A stretch of DNA of 64,000 nucleotides, taken from contig NZ_LGDY01000107.1 of the NCBI RefSeq assembly GCF_001279525.1, positions 139,926 through 203,925 on the forward strand. Direction: 5' to 3'. The notes below the pieces were generated by a model that was not told the origin of the DNA, ran no database searches, and saw nothing but the letters and a program-made list of their open reading frames with translations. Of this stretch, positions 24,168 through 31,464 are shown one piece after another. Every line of letters starts with the position of its first letter. Positions within the stretch are counted from its first letter, which is position 1. The translations under genes were made by a program, and so were the position numbers. This DNA is from Nocardia sp. NRRL S-836. GTDB taxonomy: Bacteria; Actinomycetota; Actinomycetes; Mycobacteriales; Pseudonocardiaceae.

Positions 24168-26389
24168 GTCTCCTCCGAGTCGAGGTCGATGCCGTAGGTC
24201 GAGTCGTAATGGCCGGTCCAGACGTGCAGGTCTCCGATGAGCGGGACCGCACGGCTGTCGCGCTGGGCTCGGCCGCGGGGGATGGTGGCGAGGAACGGCT
24301 GCAGGTGGCGCAGCTCGTCGGGCCGCGGCGTGAGACCACGGCGAATGGCCGACAGGACTCGGTCGGCTCGCTTGCGCAACTTCTGGTCGTCGGTGGGTGT
24401 GTAGTCGACGACGACGGGCACGGTGTTGTCGTCGATCATCCGGAACAGGTCGGCGACCCGCCGACAGTCCCACTCGGCACGGGCATCGACCACGGCTTGC
24501 CCGCGGTCGATCGGGCTGAGTGAGGAGTACACGGAAGCGGAGTAGGCCGCGAACTCGTCGAGGTCGTCGAGCTCGGCCTGCCCCTTGGCGGGCCCGAAGT
24601 GCTTGCGGGTCTCGTGTACCGGAATCGCGTAGGTGGGCGGGCTGCCGGTCTCGACGGGGTCGAACACCACAACCAAGCCGCCCGCGTGACCGAGACAACC
24701 CTCGCGGTTGCAGCGGCCGGCCGCCTGCAACAACGACTCCGCCGGCGCCATCGCCCGATACACCGCGGGGAAGTCCAAGTCGACGCCGGCCTCGATCAGC
24801 TGCGTGGACACCACCAGCACCCGGCCGTCGCCCGACAACAGCTCCCGGATCTTGTCGATGGTGTCCAGGCGGTGGCGAGAGCACATCCTGGTCGACAGAT
24901 GCCGCACCTGCGCGTCTTCGCGGCCGCTCCACTCCCCCGCGATCACCCGCGCATGAGCGGTGGTATTCACGACGACAAGCGCCTTGGGATGTGTGGCGGC
25001 CTCGGCAGCCACCTCCGCGAGCGTGGGCTTCGGCCTGGTCCACCAGCGGTACCGCACCCGTTTCAACGTCGCATACAGCCGCGCGGTGTCGGAGATGATC
25101 GGCCGCGGTTTGACGCCGTCGACCACCGGCAGGTGCCAGAACTCGGGTTGTGTCGCCGAGGACAACACGACGGTGACCCCGAAGTGGTCCACCAGTTGCC
25201 GAAGCACCAGCAGCACCGGCTCCAGCACGTGAACCGGGATCGCCTGCACCTCGTCCAGAACGATCACCGACCGCGCAAGCCGGTGCAGCTTGCGCATCCG
25301 CGACGGCGTCCGGGCGTGCAGCGACTCGAACAGCTGCACCGTGGTCGTGATGATGAACTCGGCATCCCAGTTCTCCGCCGCCAACCGACGCCACCTGCTA
25401 CCGCGGCCGCCCTCCACGTTCACCGCGGTGTGGTGCTCCAGCACCACCCGCCCAGTGCCCCCGGAGTCCAGAAAATCCCTGTACACCTGGGCATTCTGGT
25501 CAGTCACCGACAAGAACGGCACCGCCACCACCACACGCCGCATCTCGAATCGAGCCGCGTGGTGCAGCGCGAACCCGCCGACCGCGATCGTCTTGCCGGC
25601 ACCGGTCGGAGCAGCCAGACGGAAGAAACCAGGCGGCAGCCCGGCAGCGGCGACACAGTCCCGATACACCTGCGCACGCATCTCACCGACATCCGACGAC
25701 GGGCGCGCACCGAACCTCTTCATGCGCTTGTGCTCGAAGCGGCGCAGCAACTCCGCCATCCCCAGCCTCGGTGAGACGAAGACACCGGAAGCACCACGAA
25801 AGTGCGCCTGCGTGTCCAGGAAGTCAGCATCCACCAACGCCGAGAACAGCATCCGCAGCAGCATCTCCTGCGCGAGCCGATCCGTCCGCGCCCAGTCCGG
25901 CCACGGCGGAACCTTCGGGTCTCGCAGCTCCGGAATCACCGCCGACAACCGGGACACGGCCTGCTGCTCAGCAGACAGGTCACGGTCTGGACTGGTCAGA
26001 AACCCATGCAGAGATGCCGGGCTCTCCAGTCCACCGTGGTGTCCATGAACAGCCATCGCCAGCCGTCCCAACCCGAGCCGCGTCACAGCCAAGCGCGTCC
26101 CCGCAGCCTTATGATCAACCCCGATGCGGCCACCACCAACGCCCAACAACACGAGGAGCCGCTGCCAGCACTCGGCGGCCTTGCCCACGTCGTGCAGCAG
26201 GCCCAGCCACCACGCCAAAGGCGCAGCGCCGAACGCCCCCGCGAACTCCGCGGCAAGAACCGCAACCGCCCTCAAATGATCAACAAGACCGTGCCGTACC
26301 CCATCCTCGTTCTCGCTGTGCGCCCACAGACACTCCGCCGCAACCTCGTCAGACAACACGCCCGTAGACGTACACCCGAGCACCGACAA
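24164..26389 (-). CDS. cas3: Cas3 nuclease-helicase (HD plus SF2)
   Basis: 741 aa. The HD nuclease domain is N-terminal: VDHLRAVAVLA, LLHDVGKA, DHKAAGT, HGHHGG. The helicase follows with Walker A LAAPTGAGKTIAVGG, motif II VLDEVQAIP, motif III LSSATQP and motif VI QAAGRCNREG. All key residues are present, so interference could be active. The start is uncertain: TTG at 26389 or GTG at 26383. First gene of the cas operon; 190 bp lie between it and array 2, including a small palindrome CGTTCACACGAACG (26432-26445). Confidence 0.95.
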   Translation of the reverse strand: MSVLGCTSTGVLSDEVAAECLWAHSENEDGVRHGLVDHLRAVAVLAAEFAGAFGAAPLAWWLGLLHDVGKAAECWQRLLVLLGVGGGRIGVDHKAAGTRLAVTRLGLGRLAMAVHGHHGGLESPASLHGFLTSPDRDLSAEQQAVSRLSAVIPELRDPKVPPWPDWARTDRLAQEMLLRMLFSALVDADFLDTQAHFRGASGVFVSPRLGMAELLRRFEHKRMKRFGARPSSDVGEMRAQVYRDCVAAAGLPPGFFRLAAPTGAGKTIAVGGFALHHAARFEMRRVVVAVPFLSVTDQNAQVYRDFLDSGGTGRVVLEHHTAVNVEGGRGSRWRRLAAENWDAEFIITTTVQLFESLHARTPSRMRKLHRLARSVIVLDEVQAIPVHVLEPVLLVLRQLVDHFGVTVVLSSATQPEFWHLPVVDGVKPRPIISDTARLYATLKRVRYRWWTRPKPTLAEVAAEAATHPKALVVVNTTAHARVIAGEWSGREDAQVRHLSTRMCSRHRLDTIDKIRELLSGDGRVLVVSTQLIEAGVDLDFPAVYRAMAPAESLLQAAGRCNREGCLGHAGGLVVVFDPVETGSPPTYAIPVHETRKHFGPAKGQAELDDLDEFAAYSASVYSSLSPIDRGQAVVDARAEWDCRRVADLFRMIDDNTVPVVVDYTPTDDQKLRKRADRVLSAIRRGLTPRPDELRHLQPFLATIPRGRAQRDSRAVPLIGDLHVWTGHYDSTYGIDLDSEET

Positions 26390-26579
26390 AAAATGGACCT
26401 AAACCAAGCGATCGCTGGTCAGAACCAGGCACGTTCACACGAACGAGTGACATGCGAACTGCTCTCGGCAAGCACCTCACCGTCAGCTCGTCAGCGATTC
26501 CACCCGAGCGCACACAGCAGCACACTTGCTCGGCTCGGCACCGCCCATCCTGGGATGTCCGTCGTCTCTTGGGGCAGCG

Positions 26580-27139
26580 GTTGCGATTCTCAATGAGCGC
26601 CGACGCCCGACGTTGCTCATGGACCGGGCGCTGCGAAGGGGCCGACAACCAGCTTATTACTGGTGTCGTTGTTGCGATTCTTGCTGGACACGAATACCCA
26701 GCGTTGCTATCGCAACGGTTCAGCAACATCCACGGCGTCCGCGGTATTGCGATCCTCGCTAAGCGCGGCCGCCCAGCGCTGCGAAAAGCCGACCGTCCAA
26801 CGCGACGGCGACCTTGTTGCGATCCTCGCTGGGCGCGGACGCCCGGCGCTGCGCGATCCCAGGGCTGCGGGCGCGCGCGTCCTCCTCATTGCCATCCTCG
26901 CTGAGCGCGAACGCCCAGCACTGCCCACTCGTCGTCGGCGCAGCCCCACGCGTTGCGTTGTTGCGATCCTCGCTGAGCGCGGACGCCCAGCGCTGCCTGC
27001 GGCACAGACGGAGCTGCGGTGGCCAGGATGTTGCGATCCTCGCTGGGCACGGACGCCCAGCGCTGCTGCCGGTGTGCCTCGGCCTCGATGTTCCAGCGGT
27101 TGTTGCGATCCTTCGCCGGACGCGGACGCCCAGCGCTAC
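26580..27139 (-). CRISPR. CRISPR array 2 (8 repeats, 7 spacers), partly decayed
   Basis: Repeat starts are 26580, 26671, 26746, 26816, 26888, 26960, 27030 and 27102. Same repeat family as the other arrays. The two left-most copies are heavily mutated (for example TTGCGATTCTCAATGAGCGC and GGACACGAATACCC). The first spacer is 54 bp instead of 33-38. The right-most copy also has an inserted base. Degeneration on the left agrees with transcription leftward from the recombinase side. It lies between cas3 and the recombinase fragment, so its transcript could run into the cas operon. Confidence 0.9.
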
Positions 27140-27252
27140 CTCTGGCCGCAGATAAGTAGCGCACCGTCGACAGAGCTCGAACTCTATCAACGACCTGATC
27201 TGCACCTGAGAACAGCCGCCGTGGTTGTTGTCAGCGGGGGTTAGGAGCGTTC

Positions 27253-27861
27253 TCACGCGGCACTGCGCCAAGTGCTGTCGAGGTCTATAGGCACGTCGAT
27301 GACGGCCTTGTCCCAGCGATCCTGCAGGCGTTGCAGCAGGCGCGCCTCGACGGCGGCTGCAACGTGGGAGTAGGTCTCCTGGACCTTGTCGGGCATGACG
27401 TGGCCGAGGCGGAGTGCCTGGGCGATCTCGGGTATGCCGTCGTCGATCATCCAGGTTTTGTGGCTGTGGCGGGTGCCGTGGAAGGTCAGGCCTGGTTTGA
27501 CCGGGTGCAGTCGGAGGCTGGGGTTGACGATGTGGTGGTTGCCGTCGGCGGCGGGGCGCTGGGCGCGGCGGGCGAAGTTGCTGCGCCGCAGGAGCCCGCC
27601 GTCGGGGCCGACGAAGACTGCTCCGTCGACCTCACGCCTCCACAGTCGCCGGGAGCTCGCAAGTTTCGTGACCAAGTGCGCGAGTACCAGCGTCGTGTGG
27701 TTGATCTCCATCATATAGGCGACCTCAAGCGGGTACGGCAAGCGATCTTGTGGACGATCCCATTCAGGCCGACCTTGTTCCACCAGCAGACCGGTGCAGC
27801 ACCTGGCCAGCCACACGGCGTTCGTAACGATCTTCGGATGATGGCGCTCGCTTACCCCCAT
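27253..27861 (-). pseudogene. Truncated tyrosine recombinase (integrase), C-terminal part
   Basis: 202 codons. The C-terminal catalytic half is recognisable: VFVGPDGGLLRRSNFARR, then LTFHGTRHSHKTWMID with the HxxR box, LRLGHVMPDKVQETYSHV with the His/Trp position and the catalytic Tyr in ETYSHV. The N-terminal arm-binding and core-binding domains and the Arg-I motif are missing; typical actinophage/ICE integrases are about twice as long. It is the enzyme type that would have used the tRNA-Ala att sites. The 5' end overlaps the end of the membrane-protein gene. Confidence 0.8.
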
Positions 27862-28415
27862 GCCAACAGACGACTCCAGAGCCGGAGCTGCCTCAACTGT
27901 GTCTGCAACTGATGGAGTTGCTCCTCATGCTTCGGCCACACCGGCATCCTGGAACGCAGCAGCGCATTCACCCGACCGATGCGGGGCAGTGTCCACATCG
28001 CGACGAGCCACCTGGACAACTCACGCAGCACGTCGAGCTTCTTCGCCGCCCATGCCGCCCAGGCCGCGCCCAGCAACATCAGGAACGACACACAAGCATG
28101 CGATCGCACTACATCACGTCGCCGCGGCGGCAGGTCAGCGAGTTGTCCCTCAAAGTCTGCGATCCACGCACGAGCCTCATCAAAGGGCAGCAAGGGGGCG
28201 ATCAGGAGAAGCCAGGCCGTTTCGCGCGGCTGCACCGAAAGCGACCGGAGAACAAGGCAGTAGCGCAACGCGTAGAGTACGGCGGCCACGCTGACCGCAG
28301 CGCCCGTTCCGATGAGAACATGCGCAGGGTCGTCCCCGCCTTCGGCCAGCACCGCTTGGAGCGCCACTGCTCTGTCATAGCCGCCATCGTTGATGGGCAG
28401 CCAGACGGTGTTCAC
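27852..28415 (-). CDS. Membrane protein of unknown function, island-borne
   Basis: 187 aa. Predicted membrane helices: about 33-57 (VLIGTGAAVSVAAVLYALRY), 66-78 (TAWLLLIAPLLPF) and 107-126 (ACVSFLMLLGAAWAAWAA). A C-terminal amphipathic/coiled-coil stretch has HEEQLHQLQTQLRQLRL. No family recognised. Its ATG overlaps the stop of the winged-helix gene (ATGA), so the two are coupled. It sits inside the CRISPR island between arrays 2 and 3, so a defence accessory or element-maintenance role is possible, but nothing in the sequence proves it. Confidence 0.65.
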   Translation of the reverse strand: MNTVWLPINDGGYDRAVALQAVLAEGGDDPAHVLIGTGAAVSVAAVLYALRYCLVLRSLSVQPRETAWLLLIAPLLPFDEARAWIADFEGQLADLPPRRRDVVRSHACVSFLMLLGAAWAAWAAKKLDVLRELSRWLVAMWTLPRIGRVNALLRSRMPVWPKHEEQLHQLQTQLRQLRLWSRLLAWG

Positions 28416-28720
28416 TCCGCATTCTCACCCTCGGCAAGCCACGAAGGAATGAACCGCGGACAGTATTCGACCGATACCCACCACCCGTAGACCGTCGCGC
28501 GGTGCAGCTGACGGCCCGAGCGTCCGAGATTGGACGTCTCGACCACGTCCCAGCGTGTTGTGACCTGATTCAGCCGGCGTAGGCGCACAAGCACCGGGTA
28601 CAACTGCGCAGGACTAAGGGCTGCTGCTTCTGCAAGTGCAGCGGTATCGAACTCAAGGTCGGGTCGTGCTGTCAGGGCTCGCAGCACGCGACCGGCGTGA
28701 CGTCGCCGTCGCCAGAACAT
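28412..28720 (-). CDS. Small winged-helix (PadR-like) protein
   Basis: 102 aa. LRALTARPDLEFDTAALAEAAALSPAQLYPVLVRLRRLNQVTTRWD is a PadR/winged-helix DNA-binding domain with a wing in LHRATVYGWW. The N-terminus is basic (FWRRRRHAGR). It lacks the PadR C-terminal dimer helix, so it is a minimal form. No clear ribosome site precedes the ATG; TACTGT about 10 bases upstream could be a -10 of a leaderless transcript. First gene of a two-gene operon with the membrane protein. Confidence 0.65.
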   Translation of the reverse strand: MFWRRRRHAGRVLRALTARPDLEFDTAALAEAAALSPAQLYPVLVRLRRLNQVTTRWDVVETSNLGRSGRQLHRATVYGWWVSVEYCPRFIPSWLAEGENAE

Positions 28721-29065
28721 GGCGGGACAGTACCGTGACCTGGGTTTCTTGTTCTCTACATAGGGGTGCGGCTCACCCCAAAGAGATCAGCTAACGCTTG
28801 CGCCCTCACTCATCCGGCCCACGATCCGCAGTATCGCAACGCCGGCAGTGATCCTTCATCGGCGATGATACCCCGTTCGAGTGAAGCCATAAACGCAGAT
28901 CGACTAGTCATTCAGTGACGATAAAGCCGTTTAATTACCAATTTGATGACATAAACAACTTGTCACTCTTCGAGATGAAAAAAGCATGAGCAATGCGATG
29001 CCCGCTGCGTATGGACGCCCGCCGCTTCTGTCCGACGTGCAGCACGAGCACTCCTCCTCGTCCTG
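28721..29065. other. AT-rich non-coding stretch next to array 3
   Basis: No gene. Bases 28,860-28,990 are strikingly AT-rich for this genome (AAGCCGTTTAATTACCAATT, GAAAAAAGCATG). This would suit a promoter or CRISPR leader, but it lies on the side I take as the trailer of array 3. It could instead drive the minus-strand winged-helix operon or a plus-strand transcript through array 3. Confidence 0.4.
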
Positions 29066-29675
29066 GTTGGGATCCTCGCTGAGCACGAAAGCCCAGCGCT
29101 GCACCACCAACCCGGACGCGCCCACGCACTGATTGATGTTGCGATCCTCGCTGAGCGCGAACGCCCAGCGCTGCCGCCGCCACAACGCCGGGCGCGCCGC
29201 GCTGTCGCTGCTTTTGCGATCCTCGCTGAGCGCGAACGCCCAGCGCTGCGAACTCGTCCTCGACGCCGTCGCTGTTGACGGGGTAGTTGCGATCCTCGCT
29301 GAGCGCGAACGCCCAGCGCTGCTGTTGGGGCGCTCCTTGGTCTTGCGCCCGAACGTGGTGTTGCGATCCTCGCTGAGCGCGAACTGCTGTTGGGGCGCTC
29401 CTTGGTCTTGCGCCCGAACGTGGTGTTGCGATCCTCGCTGAGCGCGAACGCCCAGCGCTGCCCAACGGCAGCTGCGTTGCCGTTGCTTTCGCCGTGTTGC
29501 GATCCTCGCTGAGCGAACGCCCAGCGCTGCCTGGGAGATCGCCTGCCGGCTCCGGGACCTCGACCTCGTTGCGATCCTCGCTGGGCGCGGACGCCCAGCG
29601 CTGCGTGAGCGGGTGCAGGCCTGGCTGAACAAGCAGTGGTTGCGATCCTCGCTGAGCGCGAACGCCCAGCGCTGC
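29066..29675 (-). CRISPR. CRISPR array 3 (9 repeats, 8 spacers)
   Basis: Repeat starts are 29066, 29138, 29213, 29286, 29360, 29425, 29496, 29568 and 29639. The main variant differs from array 1 by CTGAGCGCGAACGCCC instead of CTGGGCGCGGACGCCC; only the copy at 29568 is of the array-1 type. The copy at 29360-29387 has lost 9 bases (GCCCAGCGC, one hairpin arm), and the spacers on its two sides are identical. The copy at 29496 lacks two bases. Spacers are 34-38 bp. Orientation is inferred to be minus, as for the other arrays. Confidence 0.95.
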
Positions 29676-30155
29676 CCTGCCCGAACAGGCAAAACCATCC
29701 TACGAGCATCTTCGTTGATCGCCATATCGTCGTTGCGGACACAACACGCCGCCACCACGCTTCGGAACCTCACGGCGTGTCACACCACGCCTACGGTTCC
29801 CAACCACAACTGCGGCACGCCAACTGCATCCAGAGCATCGTCGCGCCAAACAACCACAGAAGCAGCGAGATCGACAACACCGCAGCGCCACGACTGAGCC
29901 AGCACTCCTGCCGAGGCTAACAAGTAGACAGGAACAAGCACGTGCACAGCTCACATCTGCGCAGCGTCACGCCGAAGTCGACACCCGCTCAACCTGCCCC
30001 ACAGGACCCGACACACCGCACCGGCGTGACCACCGCGGTCGCCCACAAACAGACAGCATCCGCGCGAAACGCGTTCAACAAGGGGACAGCGCAGACGGAA
30101 CGCCAGCACGTCTGCAGGCAATCGAAAGTCCCAGGGACATTCGCCCGACCGGGCG
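29676..30155. other. Right end of the island, no recognisable gene
   Basis: 480 bp between array 3 and the sequence that resembles the left flank. An 84-codon Cys/Arg-rich minus frame exists (29700-29954) but has no support. If crRNA is made leftward, the leader and promoter of array 3 should be in 29676-29800; no obvious AT-rich leader is seen there. Confidence 0.4.
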
Positions 30156-30314
30156 ACCGATCCTGGAGCGACTACCTGACCCCATTTCGCCAGATGCGGG
30201 ATCGTGCTCCAGTTCCGCTCCACGCAGGACCACGACCGTCCACTTGGGACGAAGAACAAAGATCGCCCGCCGACCCAGAAACCGCAGGTCAGCGGGCGAT
30301 CTTTGTACCACTTT
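30156..30314 (-). terminator. tRNA-Ala downstream region with rho-independent terminator
   Basis: ATCGCCCGC (30262-30270) and GCGGGCGAT (30292-30300) form a 9-bp stem. On the minus strand a T-rich tail (CTTTGTTCTTC) follows the stem. It ends transcription of tRNA-Ala. The whole block is a diverged copy of 19186-19343, so the incoming element carried its own version of the tRNA 3' flank. Confidence 0.7.
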
Positions 30315-30363
30315 CAATTGTGGAGCTGAGGGGACTCGAACCCCTGACCCTCACACTGCCAGT
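30315..30363. repeat. Right attachment repeat (att) of the island
   Basis: 49 bp identical to 19344-19392. It overlaps the 3' 43 nt of the intact tRNA-Ala, so integration rebuilt the tRNA gene. Identity stops at 30363, inside the anticodon loop. Confidence 0.8.
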
Positions 30364-30393
30364 GTGATGCGCTACCAGCTGCGCCACAGCCCC
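30321..30393 (-). tRNA. tRNA-Ala (anticodon GGC)
   Basis: 73 nt, CCA not encoded. Acceptor GGGGCTG pairs with CAGCTCC (one G-U) and the discriminator is A. The D arm is GCGC-AGCTGGTA-GCGC, the anticodon arm TCACA-CTGGCAG-TGTGA with GGC at the anticodon, and the T arm AGGGG-TTCGAGT-CCCCT. It is the integration target of the neighbouring island. Confidence 0.95.
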
Positions 30394-30603
30394 TTGAAGG
30401 TCCACGTTCCCGGTAGGTTTCCCTGCCGTTCTCGTGTGCCAATACCGTACATCACCCCCGCCACAAGATAAAAATCGGGGTCCCCCACCCCCCATCGTCC
30501 CAGGTAGACGCCACGTTCACCCCGCCTCAACGACCAAATCCCGCAGGACACGAGCCACCACAAGATCGAGTGACTCGGACCACACACCCCCGGAAAAGCA
30601 CAA

Positions 30604-30634
30604 CGCCCGGCCCCCACCAACGAGGGGCCGGGCG
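30604..30634. terminator. Strong hairpin terminator
   Basis: CGCCCGGCCCC / GGGGCCGGGCG, 11-bp perfect stem, 9-base loop, just downstream of the DsbA-like gene on the minus strand; on that strand it is followed by TTGTGCTTTTCC. Confidence 0.75.
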
Positions 30635-30644
30635 TCGGAACGGG

Positions 30645-31418
30645 TCACTTCAGCAGGTCGGCCAGCCAGTTGTCGTTGCCCGCCATGTCGACGCGGGTGC
30701 CGTTGTGCGCCACGGTCGGGGTGCCGAAGCCGCCGTTGTTCTTCAGGGCGTCGTTCGCGCTCGTCTTCGCCATCAGGTCGGCGAGCTGGGGCTTGTAGGT
30801 GTCGTTCTGCACGCACGTCTCGTAGGCCGCGTCGGTGATGCCGAGGTCCTTGCCGAGTTTGATCAGCTGGTCCTTGGTGTAGCCGGGGCCGCCTTCTTGC
30901 GGCTGCTTGGCGTACAGGGCGGCGTGGAACTCGTTGAACTTGCCGGCGTCGGCGGCGCAGAGGCCGGCGTTCGCGGAGAGCGAGGAGTAGCCGGTCGGCT
31001 TCGAGAGGCGGTCCAGCATCGGGAGGATGTTGTAGCGGATCTTGAGTTTGCCGTCCTCGACCGCGCTCTTGAGGTCCTTGCCGTAGATCTCCTCGAACTG
31101 GCCGCAGGCCGGGCAGAGGAAGTCCTCGTAGACGTCGATGGTCACCTTGGCGGTGTCCTTGCCGACGACCACGACGTTGTTGTCCCTGGCCGACGGGGCC
31201 GAGATGATCTTCGCGGCGGGGGCGGCGGGAATGGCGCCGTCCGTCGTCGAGCCGCTCGACTGCTGTTGGAAGATCACGTAACCGATCACGGCCACGGCCA
31301 GGACTGCTACCACCGCGATGCCGGCGATGACCTTGGTCCGGTCCCCGCCCTTACGGGCCTGGGTCACCGCACGCGCGGCCTGCTTTCGTTTCCGCGCACT
31401 GCGCTCTGCTCCACCCAC
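30645..31418 (-). CDS. DsbA-family thiol-disulfide oxidoreductase, membrane-anchored
   Basis: 257 aa. A basic N-terminus (RSARKRKQAARAVTQARK) is followed by one membrane anchor (IAGIAVVAVLAVAVIGYVIF) and an extracellular thioredoxin/DsbA domain with active site FLCPACGQF and cis-Pro loop GFGTPTVAHNG. GTG start at 31418. It catalyses disulfide formation or reduction in exported proteins. It reads from the MFS gene with a 46-bp gap and ends at a strong terminator. Similar to mycobacterial DsbA/MPT53-like and DSBA oxidoreductase family proteins. Confidence 0.88.
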   Translation of the reverse strand: MGGAERSARKRKQAARAVTQARKGGDRTKVIAGIAVVAVLAVAVIGYVIFQQQSSGSTTDGAIPAAPAAKIISAPSARDNNVVVVGKDTAKVTIDVYEDFLCPACGQFEEIYGKDLKSAVEDGKLKIRYNILPMLDRLSKPTGYSSLSANAGLCAADAGKFNEFHAALYAKQPQEGGPGYTKDQLIKLGKDLGITDAAYETCVQNDTYKPQLADLMAKTSANDALKNNGGFGTPTVAHNGTRVDMAGNDNWLADLLK

Positions 31419-31464
31419 GGCGCCGAGGGTAGCGATTCAGGCTGAAAAGAACCTGAGTACGGCG

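Larger units (their letters stand above)
19344..30363. mobile_element. Integrated genomic island at tRNA-Ala carrying a type I-C CRISPR-Cas system
   Basis: A 49-bp exact direct repeat (19344-19392 and 30315-30363) contains the last 43 nt of tRNA-Ala plus 6 flanking bases. The intact tRNA is at the right end and a 3' fragment at the left, the geometry left by site-specific integration into a tRNA 3' end. Between them lie a truncated tyrosine recombinase, cas3-cas5c-cas8c-cas7c, three CRISPR arrays and two accessory genes. No relaxase, replication gene or excisionase is visible, and the recombinase is incomplete, so the element is probably immobile now. Confidence 0.72.

Noticed and set aside
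24168..25394. Long upstream extension of cas5c
   Set aside because: It is antisense-free but lies wholly inside cas3 in another frame; the GTG at 24167 with GGAGGAGA and the Cas5 motif give the real start.
26390..26579. cas operon operator CGTTCACACGAACG
   Set aside because: Arms are only 5 bp and such palindromes occur by chance; noted in the cas3 entry but not listed as a site.
30244..30471. Short frame with GAEGTRTPDPHTAS over tRNA-Ala
   Set aside because: A well-known spurious translation of tRNA sequence. The related frame at 19079-19429 is the same artefact on the tRNA fragment.
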